From NCBI RefSeq assembly GCF_001661495.1, contig NZ_BDDT01000001.1, positions 434,001 to 498,000 of the forward strand: 64,000 nucleotides of DNA. The letters are read 5' to 3'. Source of the stretch: Pseudoalteromonas prydzensis (lineage in GTDB: Bacteria; Pseudomonadota; Gammaproteobacteria; Enterobacterales; Alteromonadaceae). Below the pieces are notes generated by a model. That model was not told where the DNA came from. It saw nothing but the letters and a program-made list of their open reading frames with translations, and ran no database searches. The stretch's first letter is position 1; each line of letters opens with the position of its first letter. The translations under genes and the position numbers were made by a program. Of the stretch, positions 43,631 through 52,307 are shown piece after piece.

Positions 43631-45088
43631 ATGCAAGCACTAAATAGAAAAAACTTTAATAAAAACAAATACCCAACAAAAATAATGCAATACGGTGAAG
43701 GAAATTTCTTGCGTGCATTTATCGATTGGCAAATTGATAAACTCAATGAAACAAGTGATCTAAATGCCGGTGTTGCAGTTATTCGTCCTATCGATTACGA
43801 CGCAATTCCTTTACTTAATGTTCAAGATGGCTTGTATACCACCATTATTCGCGGCTTAAATGAGCAAGGTGAAACCGTAGCAGATCACCGTATTATCAGC
43901 TCAATCAATGAAGAAATTCCAGTTTATAAAGACTTCCCTCGTTATATGGCGTTGGCAGAAAATCCTGATCTGAAAATTATTTTTTCAAATACCACGGAAG
44001 CCGGTATTGAGTACATTGATACAGATAAACTCAATGACTCACCTGCTAAAGCATTTCCAGCTAAATTAACCCAATGGTTGTTTCATCGCTTTAATCATTT
44101 TAATGGCTCAACAGACAGCGGCATGGTGATCATCCCTTGCGAGCTAATTGACTATAACGGCGAGAAACTCAAAGAAATCGTATTTCAATACTGCCAGCTT
44201 TGGCAACTACCTGAAGCGTTTTCAAACTGGCTTAGTGAGGCTAACCACTTTTGTTCAAGCTTAGTTGACCGCATTGTCACTGGATTTCCACGTGATGAGC
44301 ATCAACAACTGCAAGAGTCACTCGGTTATTTAGATAACTTTATGGTGACTGCTGAGTACTTCCATTTATTTGTTATTCAAGGGCCGCAGCATCTAGCAGA
44401 ATTACTCTGCTTACAAGACAGTGACCTAAATATAAAAATTGTTGATGATATATCACCCTATAAACAACAAAAAGTGGGGATTTTAAATGGTGCTCATACC
44501 GCACTAGTGCCGCTGGCTTATATGGCAAACATCGATTCAGTGGGCGAGGCGCTGGCTGATCCTTTGTTTGAAAAATACTTAACCCAGTTAATTTTTGCAG
44601 AGATTATTCCTACTCTTGATTTACCGGAAGATGAATTAAAGCGCTTTGCCAATGATGTACTAAACCGTTTTAGAAATCCGTATATTTGCCATTTATTACT
44701 GTCTATTTCGCTTAACAGTATGACTAAGTTTAAAACCCGTATTTTGCCGCAGTTACACACTTATGTAGCAACTAATAACGCGGTGCCAAATATGATGGCA
44801 TTGGCTATTGCAGGGCAAATTTTAATGTATAAAGGCCTACGTAATGACCAACCGATTGAATTGAGTGACGCACCACAATGGTTAGAATTATTTAATACCC
44901 TTTGGCATGACTTTGATAACAATGCATTGTCATTAACAGCCCTTGTAGAACAAGTGTTAGGTGCAAAATGGCATTGGGAAAGTGATTTAAATGAACTTCC
45001 TGAATTAACTGCCACCGTTACAACTCACCTACGTACTATGCTCACCGACGGTGTTGCCGCTACGCTTACTAAACAATTAGGCCAATAA
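43631..45088 (+). CDS. uxaB: tagaturonate reductase (altronate oxidoreductase)
   Basis: A 485-residue member of the mannitol dehydrogenase family that reduces D-tagaturonate, the product of UxaC, to D-altronate with NADH. The N-terminal nucleotide-binding MQYGEGNFLRAF is near residues 19-30, and the active-site Lys region (GILNGAHTALVPLAYM) lies near 283. The length matches E. coli UxaB. It starts the uxaB-uxaA-kdgK-CE8 operon and is 1 bp before uxaA. Confidence 0.94.
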   Translation: MQALNRKNFNKNKYPTKIMQYGEGNFLRAFIDWQIDKLNETSDLNAGVAVIRPIDYDAIPLLNVQDGLYTTIIRGLNEQGETVADHRIISSINEEIPVYKDFPRYMALAENPDLKIIFSNTTEAGIEYIDTDKLNDSPAKAFPAKLTQWLFHRFNHFNGSTDSGMVIIPCELIDYNGEKLKEIVFQYCQLWQLPEAFSNWLSEANHFCSSLVDRIVTGFPRDEHQQLQESLGYLDNFMVTAEYFHLFVIQGPQHLAELLCLQDSDLNIKIVDDISPYKQQKVGILNGAHTALVPLAYMANIDSVGEALADPLFEKYLTQLIFAEIIPTLDLPEDELKRFANDVLNRFRNPYICHLLLSISLNSMTKFKTRILPQLHTYVATNNAVPNMMALAIAGQILMYKGLRNDQPIELSDAPQWLELFNTLWHDFDNNALSLTALVEQVLGAKWHWESDLNELPELTATVTTHLRTMLTDGVAATLTKQLGQ

Positions 45089-45089
45089 C

Positions 45090-46577
45090 ATGAAAGCACT
45101 AATAAAATTACATCCAACCGATGATGTTGCTATTGCAATGCGCAATATCAGTGCCGGTGAAATACTGCCCGTTGATAACGAAGAGCTCTTAGTCAATGAG
45201 AACATCGATAAAGGCCATAAAGTAGCGCTACGTGATATTAATAAACAAGAAAACGTTATTAAATACGGTGCGCCGATAGGCTTTGCTCTAGAGAATATAC
45301 AAAAAGGCGGTTGGGTGCATACCCACTGCGTTAAAACCACGCTTAATGATGAGTTAGATTATCAATATATTCCTGAGTTTATTGAGCAAAGTGAAGCAAC
45401 GCCCTCACCTGCTGTTAATATTTACCGTCGTCAAAATGGCGAAGTCGGTATTCGTAATGAAATTTGGTTGATCCCTACAGTAGGCTGCGTTAATGGCATG
45501 ATCAATCAAATGATCAAAGAGTTTAAACAACGTAACCCGCAGTTAGAGATAGATGGCATTTATGCGTTCCCTCACCAATTTGGCTGCTCTCAACTAGGCG
45601 ATGATTTAGACACAACACGGATACTGCTCCAAAACATGGCACTGCACCCTAATGCCGGTGGTGCTTTAGTCGTTGGCTTAGGCTGTGAAAACAACCAATT
45701 ACCTGCCTTTCGTGATGGTTTAGGTGATTACGATGACAGCCGAATTAAATTTTTGATCACCCAACAAGCTGACGATGAAATTGAAGAAGGCGTGATTTTA
45801 CTTGAACAAATTTATGCGCAAGTAAAACAAGATAAACGCCAACCAGGCACATTATCAGAGGTGAAATTTGGCCTTGAATGTGGTGGTAGTGATGGCCTAT
45901 CGGGGATCACTGCTAACCCCATGTTAGGTTATTTTTCTGATTATTTAATTGCCCAAGGTGGTACCACAGTACTGACCGAAGTACCTGAAATGTTTGGTGC
46001 TGAAACCTTATTAATGTCGCGTTGTAAAGACGAAGAGACCTTTAATAAATTAGTTAGCATGGTGAATAACTTTAAAGGTTATTACAAAGCGCATAATCAG
46101 CCTATTTATGAAAACCCATCACCGGGCAATAAAAAAGGCGGTATCACCACCTTAGAAGATAAATCATTGGGTTGTACGCAAAAAGCTGGCACCAGCAAAG
46201 TACAAGCGGTATTACATTATGGCGAGCGCTTACAAGTGCCAGGGTTAAACCTCTTGGATGCGCCAGGTAACGACCCTATTGCCACCAGCGCGCTTGGTGC
46301 GGCTGGTTGTCATATGGTGTTATTTACCACTGGCCGCGGTACGCCTTATGGTGGCTTTGTGCCAACGTTAAAAATTGCCACTAATTCAGAGCTTGCTAAT
46401 AAGAAAAAGCGCTGGATTGACTTTGATGCAGGTGTATTAATTAACGATGTCACAATGGAACAAGTGCACGGCGAGTTCGTGCAATTATTGGTTGATATTG
46501 TTAACGGTAAACCAACTTGCAATGAAATAAACGATATTCGTGAAGTCGCGATTTGGAAAAAAGGAGTGACCTTATAA
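45090..46577 (+). CDS. uxaA: altronate dehydratase
   Basis: A 495-residue enzyme, the same length as in E. coli, that dehydrates D-altronate to 2-keto-3-deoxygluconate. It has an N-terminal SAF domain (about residues 1-95) and a large UxaA domain with the conserved GLGCENNQ and GLECGGSDG motifs. It usually needs Fe2+ or Mn2+. Its stop directly abuts the kdgK start. Confidence 0.95.
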   Translation: MKALIKLHPTDDVAIAMRNISAGEILPVDNEELLVNENIDKGHKVALRDINKQENVIKYGAPIGFALENIQKGGWVHTHCVKTTLNDELDYQYIPEFIEQSEATPSPAVNIYRRQNGEVGIRNEIWLIPTVGCVNGMINQMIKEFKQRNPQLEIDGIYAFPHQFGCSQLGDDLDTTRILLQNMALHPNAGGALVVGLGCENNQLPAFRDGLGDYDDSRIKFLITQQADDEIEEGVILLEQIYAQVKQDKRQPGTLSEVKFGLECGGSDGLSGITANPMLGYFSDYLIAQGGTTVLTEVPEMFGAETLLMSRCKDEETFNKLVSMVNNFKGYYKAHNQPIYENPSPGNKKGGITTLEDKSLGCTQKAGTSKVQAVLHYGERLQVPGLNLLDAPGNDPIATSALGAAGCHMVLFTTGRGTPYGGFVPTLKIATNSELANKKKRWIDFDAGVLINDVTMEQVHGEFVQLLVDIVNGKPTCNEINDIREVAIWKKGVTL

Positions 46578-47534
46578 ATGACCCCTAAGTCCATCGCAAT
46601 TATTGGCGAGTGTATGGTTGAGCTAAGCGGCCAACCATTTACTGCTATGCAACAAAATTATGGCGGCGATAGCATGAATACCGCCATTTACTTAAAAAAA
46701 CTCGCAGCCAATGAGGTAAATGTCAATTACGTCAGTGCTATGGGCACTGATCCATTAAGCCGCGCATTAATCGATAAATGGCAAGCTCACCATATTAATA
46801 CCGATAATGTGCTGCTCAGTCATAACAAACAACCGGGTTTGTATATGATCCAAAATGATGCTTCTGGCGAGCGAACTTTTCAGTATTGGCGCAGTGACTC
46901 AGCGGCTAAATACTTAGTGCAACATGCTGACTTTTCTAAAGTACTTACTAACCTTGCTGAAGTTGACGCTATTTATTTATCAGGGATCTCATTAGCAATT
47001 TTACCTGAGCAAGATTGCCATACCTTGCTCAGCCATCTAGCACAGCTAAAACAGCAAGGGATCATGATTATTTATGACAGCAACTACCGCCCATCACTAT
47101 GGACAAGCAAAATGCACTGCCACCTTGCTAATAATAAAGCCTATGCGCTGGCAGATTTAGCATTAGTGACCTTTGACGATGAAGCGCAATTATGGGGAGA
47201 CAGCAGTGTTGCACAATGTACCGAACGTTTGCACCAACAAGGCGCTCATGAAGTCATTGTAAAACTCGGGGAAGATGGTTGTCAGTACAGTAAAAAACAC
47301 CCAGATAACTCTATTTCAGTTGAGCTGTTTAGCACTGTAAAAATAGCAAACGTCGTTGATACCACTGCTGCGGGTGATTCATTTAATGCTGGTTTTTTAG
47401 CGCAGTGGCTCACAGATAAGCCCATAGCACAATGTGCGCAAGCGGGTAATTTACTGGCTGCCCAAGTGATCCAAAAGCGTGGGGCTATTGTCGAAATTGA
47501 CACTGCAACAATCAAACAGACAATAAAGGGTTAG
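46578..47534 (+). CDS. kdgK: 2-keto-3-deoxygluconate kinase
   Basis: A 318-residue PfkB-family sugar kinase that phosphorylates 2-keto-3-deoxygluconate, where the two uronate routes meet, to KDPG for Eda. The N-terminal GECMVELS and GGDSMNTA motifs and the C-terminal catalytic DTTAAGDSFNAGF stretch (near residue 256) are intact. It is directly joined to uxaA with no gap. Confidence 0.94.
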   Translation: MTPKSIAIIGECMVELSGQPFTAMQQNYGGDSMNTAIYLKKLAANEVNVNYVSAMGTDPLSRALIDKWQAHHINTDNVLLSHNKQPGLYMIQNDASGERTFQYWRSDSAAKYLVQHADFSKVLTNLAEVDAIYLSGISLAILPEQDCHTLLSHLAQLKQQGIMIIYDSNYRPSLWTSKMHCHLANNKAYALADLALVTFDDEAQLWGDSSVAQCTERLHQQGAHEVIVKLGEDGCQYSKKHPDNSISVELFSTVKIANVVDTTAAGDSFNAGFLAQWLTDKPIAQCAQAGNLLAAQVIQKRGAIVEIDTATIKQTIKG

Positions 47535-47542
47535 CTTTGACG

Positions 47543-48622
47543 ATGAGAAAACAGTTTATTGTGTATCTTAGTTTAATGATTGTCTGCGCTCACTTAGTGA
47601 CATCAGCAATAGCGGCAACGCCACCCATTGGTACTGAATCAAGCAACATCTTGTATGTAGATAAAAAACAGCCAACAGCGTTTAAAACAATTCAAAGTGC
47701 TATTGATGCCAGCAGCCAATTTAAATCTGTAATTATCTTGATTGCTCCAGGGTTATACCAAGAAAAACTGTACATCACCCGTAATAACCTCAGTTTAGTT
47801 GGCAGTTCGCTTAGCGATACCCGTATCGAATATGCGCAGCTGCGTAACAACTGGCGTGAAAATCACGACAGTGATTGGGGCGCGGCAGTGATCAATATAG
47901 CAGGTAGCGATATTAATATTGTTAATCTTAGTGTTACTAATAATTATGGTCGCTTACATAACACCCATGATCATCAGTTTGCTATTCGCGGTTTTGAAAA
48001 CGCCACACGGATCATATTGCATCAATGTGATATTACCGCCGATGGTGCTGATACGTTAAGCTTATGGAATAAAGAAAATGGCCTTTATTACCACTCTTAT
48101 TGCTCATTCACTGGGGCAACGGATATGGTTTGCCCACGTGGTACAGCGCTTATCGAGCACTCAACGTTTTTCAACCTGAAACAAACAGCAACCTTGTGGC
48201 ATGACGGTGAACTGGACTCGGAGCAAAAACTAGTGGTCGCAAGCAGTACATTTGACGGTGTAGAAAATTTTTGGCTTGGTCGTCATCACTATGATGCGCA
48301 GTTTTATTTATTCAACAATCAGTTTTCTGAGCGTATGGCTGATAAGGCTATTTTTAAGAAAACCTATGACGATGTTTCACGTAATCGTAACAACTATTAT
48401 GGCGCCCGTTATTACTTTTATGACAATCAGAGCCCAATCAAGTTTCCTTGGCTAGCAACCAATATAACCCAAGCTCAACACACACAGTTTACAGAACCCT
48501 CATTAGAGCAATGGGTGTTTAAAGGCAACTGGCAGCCCACTAAAGTGCTTGCAGAGCTGCAAAAAGAGCTTCAAAAAGAAACAAAAAACCATAAATTTAA
48601 AAGCGAGCCGTTTAAGTTATAA
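47543..48622 (+). CDS. secreted pectinesterase-like protein, carbohydrate esterase family 8
   Basis: A 359-residue CE8-like beta-helix protein with a signal peptide ending near residue 25. I chose ATG 47543; TTG 47537 is in frame but weaker. It would remove methyl esters from homogalacturonan or its oligomers. Catalytic residues seem kept, in ADTLSLW, TDMV and LGRHH, but the usual VDFIFG block is replaced by ATDMVCPRG. That marks an unusual branch, perhaps acting on short oligomers in the periplasm. It is the last gene of the uxaB operon, 8 bp after kdgK. Confidence 0.82.
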   Translation: MRKQFIVYLSLMIVCAHLVTSAIAATPPIGTESSNILYVDKKQPTAFKTIQSAIDASSQFKSVIILIAPGLYQEKLYITRNNLSLVGSSLSDTRIEYAQLRNNWRENHDSDWGAAVINIAGSDINIVNLSVTNNYGRLHNTHDHQFAIRGFENATRIILHQCDITADGADTLSLWNKENGLYYHSYCSFTGATDMVCPRGTALIEHSTFFNLKQTATLWHDGELDSEQKLVVASSTFDGVENFWLGRHHYDAQFYLFNNQFSERMADKAIFKKTYDDVSRNRNNYYGARYYFYDNQSPIKFPWLATNITQAQHTQFTEPSLEQWVFKGNWQPTKVLAELQKELQKETKNHKFKSEPFKL

Positions 48623-48650
48623 CACTCTTTAACGCTCGATAACCAAACCT

Positions 48651-48738
48651 GAGTGCATACCTAAGTATACTTATTTAAAATAACTGCTGTGAGACGCTTA
48701 TTTTGTTTAAGTATACTTCCTCTCATGGGTATGCACTC
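48651..48738. repeat. long interrupted inverted repeat between convergent genes
   Basis: GAGTGCATACC at 48651-48661 pairs with GGTATGCACTC at 48728-48738, and inside it AAGTATACTT (itself palindromic) occurs at 48663-48672 and again at 48709-48718. The whole 88 bp could fold into one long stem. It sits between the 3' ends of the CE8 and siderophore-interacting genes and may act as a two-way terminator, or be a short mobile palindrome. Confidence 0.55.
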
Positions 48739-48779
48739 GAATTCATCACGGCAGTCATCGCAACTTATTAGCGTTATCA

Positions 48780-49532
48780 CTAAGGCGCTGATTTACCATC
48801 GGCATCGATGCCACGCTTCCAATACGCAGAACACACTATTTTTGCACTCGGCACAGCAAACTGCTCTTTTGCAATACTTTGGATTGTGCGCACCAGTGAA
48901 CCTTCAAGCCCCATAAAAATTAATGGTGTACCAGTGTACTGATTTAAATAATTCGTGACTTGTTCCACTAACGCTATTTGTGGCTTGGTTGTAACCAGCC
49001 ACTTAATACGGTGCTTAGTATGTGCCTCTATGGTATCTAGTGTGATGATATCTTGTGAGTCAGCAACATGGATGATCACATCAACAGCGGCACTTGCCGG
49101 TAGTTGCTGCAAATACCCATTAATTGCGTTCACAGAGGTTAAGTCAGCAATCATTAAATACTGAGACTGACTAAAATCAGTTAACTTTTTAGGACCCGGT
49201 CCTGCAATAGCTAACTTATCGCCAGGTTTGGCCTGTTTAGCCCAATTAGTTGCTATACCCTTATGTTGATTAACCACAAAATCAAGGGTAATTGTATGGT
49301 TAATATTATCTATCGCTCTAATCGTATATGAGCGTTTAGGTGCAGGATTAGTGGCTTTAAGGTCAATTTCGACCTCATCTTTACCATAATGCGGCAGTAA
49401 TACTTTTACATAAGCACCGAGTTGATCCGCTGGAAAATCATAAAACTCATCAGATCCAACCACCAAACGTCTTAAATGCGGGGCTATATCTGCTGTGCTG
49501 ATCACAGTTGCACGACGTACTCTTCTCGTCAT
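48780..49532 (-). CDS. siderophore-interacting protein (ViuB-like ferric-siderophore reductase)
   Basis: A 250-residue flavoprotein of the siderophore-interacting family. The FAD-binding RSYTIRA motif is near residue 69, and a C-terminal NAD(P)H-type domain includes MGLEGSLVRTIQ and the end segment SAYWKRGIDADGK. Such proteins release iron from imported ferric siderophores in the cytoplasm. It is divergent from a MarR-type regulator, and the 109-bp gap holds two palindromes. Confidence 0.85.
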   Translation of the reverse strand: MTRRVRRATVISTADIAPHLRRLVVGSDEFYDFPADQLGAYVKVLLPHYGKDEVEIDLKATNPAPKRSYTIRAIDNINHTITLDFVVNQHKGIATNWAKQAKPGDKLAIAGPGPKKLTDFSQSQYLMIADLTSVNAINGYLQQLPASAAVDVIIHVADSQDIITLDTIEAHTKHRIKWLVTTKPQIALVEQVTNYLNQYTGTPLIFMGLEGSLVRTIQSIAKEQFAVPSAKIVCSAYWKRGIDADGKSAP

Positions 49533-49587
49533 TTTTGTCTCCTCATACGATTAATTCATTGTTTAATTGCACAACGCCCCATTGGTT

Positions 49588-49623
49588 GATAAAATCAACT
49601 ATAGCAATTTAATTGATATTGTC
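49588..49623. promoter_or_regulatory. paired palindromes between SIP and MarR genes
   Basis: GTTGATAAAATCAAC is a perfect palindrome with a 3-base centre, and TTGATATTGTCAA shortly after is a near palindrome of the same core (TTGAT/ATCAA). They lie directly before the preferred MarR start and are good candidates for its operator controlling both genes. Confidence 0.55.
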
Positions 49624-49641
49624 AACCATTATGGATTTATT

Positions 49642-50061
49642 ATGAACTCTTCATTGGCCAATACATTATTTGCTTTAATGCAAAATTATCGCGTTACCAT
49701 ACGCGAAGCCATTAATGCAGGTGAGCTTGGGTTAAACGCGATGCATGTGCGTTGCCTGCATATTATTGCTGCGACAACTCACTGCACTGCTAACGATATT
49801 GTGAATCAAACCCAGCGCGACAAGGCGCAAATAGCACGCTTAGTTAAAGAGCTAATTACATTAAAACTGATTGGCAAAGATGCCAGTGAGCACGATAAGC
49901 GATGCTTTATCTTATCGTTTACCGCTGAAGGTCATGCTCTTTATGACAAACTATTAAACGCCGAACAGCATGTGAATGAGCAAATGTGCAAAAACTTAAA
50001 TCCTCAACAAATCAATGACTTTTTAGATACAGCTCAAAAAATGATTAAAAATATGCAGTGA
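49642..50061 (+). CDS. MarR-family transcriptional regulator
   Basis: A protein of about 139 residues with the MarR winged helix-turn-helix: HCTANDIVNQTQRDKAQIAR forms the helix-turn-helix and a wing follows near DKRCFILSFTAEG. I chose ATG 49642 because the in-frame ATG at 49567 would place the two palindromic operator candidates inside the coding sequence and gives an atypical N-terminus. Its divergent partner is a siderophore-interacting protein, which it likely represses. The ligand is unknown. Confidence 0.82.
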   Translation: MNSSLANTLFALMQNYRVTIREAINAGELGLNAMHVRCLHIIAATTHCTANDIVNQTQRDKAQIARLVKELITLKLIGKDASEHDKRCFILSFTAEGHALYDKLLNAEQHVNEQMCKNLNPQQINDFLDTAQKMIKNMQ

Positions 50062-50102
50062 TCGCAGGTCCATTACTTGGCATAAGTTAACTAAAACGCA
50101 TA

Positions 50103-50122
50103 CACTGTACACTTATACAGTA
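50103..50122. promoter_or_regulatory. LexA (SOS) box of umuDC
   Basis: CTGT at 50105-50108, eight bases, then ACAG at 50117-50120, flanked by TA on the right: a canonical gammaproteobacterial SOS box, 22 bp before the umuD start. Confidence 0.9.
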
Positions 50123-50143
50123 TATGCGTTTGGTTAATTATTT

Positions 50144-50557
50144 ATGCTTGTTATTCCTATTTATATCGAAGCGGGTATTTGTGGCTTTGAATCACCTGCC
50201 GCCCAGTACAAAGAGCTGGGGTTATCCCTCGACCAATTATTGATTAAACACCCCGATGCCACCTTTATTGGCGTTGCCTCTGGTGAGTCAATGCAAGGTG
50301 TGGGGATTTTTGACGGTGACTTACTCTTGGTCGATCGCGCTGTCGATGCCAAAAATAATGATGTGATCGTGGCTAATTTAAATGGTTTATTTGTCTGTAA
50401 ACTGCTTGATAAAACCAATGCACGCTTACTGTCGGCATCCCCCTTATATGGTCCAGTGCAATTAACCCAAGAAGATGAATTTCAACTAGAAGGCGTTGTC
50501 ACCCTTTCTATCCGGTTACACCGTGCAAATCCTGAGTTACATCAATGTATGCCTTAG
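50144..50557 (+). CDS. umuD: UmuD, self-cleaving subunit of DNA polymerase V
   Basis: A 137-residue LexA-like protein. The cleavage pair Cys13-Gly14, catalytic Ser49 (GESMQG) and Lys86 are all present, and the 37-residue Ser-Lys spacing equals that in E. coli UmuD. After RecA-stimulated self-cleavage, UmuD' joins UmuC to form the error-prone polymerase. The SOS box lies just upstream and umuC overlaps its end by 13 bases. UmuD seems intact although its partner gene is split by an integrated element. Confidence 0.92.
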   Translation: MLVIPIYIEAGICGFESPAAQYKELGLSLDQLLIKHPDATFIGVASGESMQGVGIFDGDLLLVDRAVDAKNNDVIVANLNGLFVCKLLDKTNARLLSASPLYGPVQLTQEDEFQLEGVVTLSIRLHRANPELHQCMP

Positions 50558-50841
50558 TGGATGCAGTGGCATTTTATGCCAGCGCCGAGAAAGTGTTTAA
50601 CCCTGCTTTGCGTACTAAGCCGGTTGTGGTATTAACTAACAACGACGGCTGTATATGTGCAATATGCCCTATTGCACGACGGCTCAATATCCCTAAGTTT
50701 CAACCTTATTTTAAAGTTAAACATTTATTAGCCAAACATAATGTGGTTATTTGCTCATCTAACTATGAGCTGTATGCCGACTTGAGCGATAAAATGATGA
50801 ATATCATCAGTCGCTTTTGTGATAATCAGTTTGTGTACTCG

Positions 50842-50847
50842 ATTGAT
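50842..50847 (+). repeat. left 6-bp direct repeat (ATTGAT) at the element boundary
   Basis: Codes for Ile100-Asp101 of UmuC. An identical ATTGAT lies at the right boundary, 58862-58867. This is probably the crossover core of a tyrosine recombinase reaction. Confidence 0.85.
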
Positions 50848-50858
50848 TTATGGCTACT
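50848..50858 (+). repeat. left terminal inverted repeat of the element
   Basis: TTATGGCTACT, perfect inverse of 58851-58861. A T-rich stretch follows at both ends, extending the similarity imperfectly. Confidence 0.9.
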
Positions 50859-50937
50859 AGTATTTTTCGTAAAGCATTTATACATAAAATTATCTCATAA
50901 AATTAATAATAACAAACATTTAAGTCTATATTTTTTA

Positions 50938-50981
50938 TTGACGTGATATGTATACATATGTAACTATACTTTCAAAGTATA
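50938..50981 (+). promoter_or_regulatory. intA promoter with two palindromes
   Basis: TTGACG at 50938-50943, a 17-bp spacer and TAACTA at 50961-50966 (or TATACT at 50965-50970). The spacer holds the palindrome ATATGTATACATAT (50946-50959), and TATACTTTCAAAGTATA (50965-50981) covers the -10 and start region. Both are candidate binding sites for a repressor of the recombinase operon. Confidence 0.55.
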
Positions 50982-50999
50982 AAGAGGGGCTATGTTTGC

Positions 51000-52307
51000 A
51001 TGTTTGTAAAAAAATTTCACAATCCCCTTTCTCCTGGCAAGCAGTGCGTAACCTTGGTAGACGAAGATGATATCCCATTGGATTACCCCGGGCTGTTCAT
51101 CAGTCAAACAATCAGTCGCTCTCGTTACTCAATCAATACCCAAGAACGGATGGTCAGGGACTTGCAGTTTTTTCTCTTGTGGTGGAAAGAGCGAAATAAG
51201 AGCGGAGGCAATCTCCTAGAACGAATCCAAGCTGGTAAGTACCTAACACTGGATGAGATCGAAAGGTTTTCAGATGCAACGCGACTGAAGAGAGAAGATG
51301 CCTTTCGTGACCCGAATGTTTCGTCGTTGCATCCTGAAATCCAACAACGAATCGTGATGGAAGCCGTTTATGCGGGTCAAGTAAAGAGGTCGTTAGTAAA
51401 GGCTCAAACAACGAACTACCGTCTTGTAATGGCACGGCGCTACATTAATCACCTGATCCAGCTAATCCATGGCTTAAATGAGTCCTGGATACTTCGTCAG
51501 TCCCGTGAGGATATGATTCACGCACTAGACTTAGAGATGCGCCCTGTTTCTTCGGACGAACAGGCCGAACCGGATAGTTTAAAAGGCAACGAGCCTGAAA
51601 TCAGCGATAATGCAATGATTCGACTAGGGCACCTCATTGAAAATGACCACAGTTCTATAGATTTCAGGCCAATTTGGAAGAACCCCACTATCCAAGAACG
51701 TAACTGTCTCATTATTGATCTGTTACGAACCACTGGTATAAGGCGATCAGAGTTATGTGGTATTAAGCTTGACGATATAGATTTCAGTACGCATAAACTT
51801 CGGATCATTAGCCGACCAAATGATAAAGCTGACCGTAGAGCCCTCACTTCTGAAGTCAAAACTCTCAGCCACACTTCTGTACTACCTGCTCATCTGCGCC
51901 GCCGAATTAAAAATTACATCGTAGACACCCGCTGCAAGGTGCTAGGCGTGCAAGGCACCGAGTATTTGTTTGTTGCACACCAAGGTAAGACTTGTGGTCG
52001 AGAGCTCTCTCTCAAGACAGTTTCAAAAATATTTGTATCTCTTAGTCGGGTTCTTGGCGAGCCGATAGCTGCGCACAAATTGCGGCATCGATTTGTTCAA
52101 GACCTGAAATCTTTGATGGACAAGCAAAAAATCGATACTGAAGAACAAGCCCAAATAATGCGTCAACTGCTTGGCTGGAGCCCGAACTCGGATATGCCGG
52201 AAAAGGTATATGATGTCTACAACCTGAACCAAAAAGCCATGCGGGCCATAACTGCCCTTAATGAAAAGCGCTTTGCACCGAAGAAAACTTATGACAATAA
52301 CCTCTAA
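51000..52307 (+). CDS. intA: tyrosine recombinase IntA of the element
   Basis: A 435-residue site-specific recombinase of the phage integrase family. The catalytic domain shows Arg248 in TTGIRRSELCG, HKLRHRF near residues 359-365 (His359, Arg362), a Trp in LLGWSPNS near 393, and a candidate nucleophile Tyr in VYDVYNL near 404-407. The N-terminal 200 residues are a core-binding domain. A purine-rich ribosome site (GAGGGG) precedes the ATG. It starts the recombinase operon at the left end of the element. The symbol follows the SE naming that I recall and should be checked. Confidence 0.88.
   Translation: MFVKKFHNPLSPGKQCVTLVDEDDIPLDYPGLFISQTISRSRYSINTQERMVRDLQFFLLWWKERNKSGGNLLERIQAGKYLTLDEIERFSDATRLKREDAFRDPNVSSLHPEIQQRIVMEAVYAGQVKRSLVKAQTTNYRLVMARRYINHLIQLIHGLNESWILRQSREDMIHALDLEMRPVSSDEQAEPDSLKGNEPEISDNAMIRLGHLIENDHSSIDFRPIWKNPTIQERNCLIIDLLRTTGIRRSELCGIKLDDIDFSTHKLRIISRPNDKADRRALTSEVKTLSHTSVLPAHLRRRIKNYIVDTRCKVLGVQGTEYLFVAHQGKTCGRELSLKTVSKIFVSLSRVLGEPIAAHKLRHRFVQDLKSLMDKQKIDTEEQAQIMRQLLGWSPNSDMPEKVYDVYNLNQKAMRAITALNEKRFAPKKTYDNNL

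Larger units (their letters stand above)
50545..50946 (+). pseudogene. umuC: umuC 5' part, split by an integrated element
   Basis: The first 101 codons (50545-50847) encode the N-terminus of the Y-family polymerase UmuC, starting MYALVDAVAF with the catalytic Asp6 and ending VYSID with Asp101. The frame then enters the element and adds 32 foreign residues before a stop at 50946. The product lacks Glu102 and the whole of the rest of the polymerase, so it cannot copy DNA. It continues at 58868. Joining the two parts across one ATTGAT gives an uninterrupted frame of 419 codons, close to the 422 of E. coli. Confidence 0.95.
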
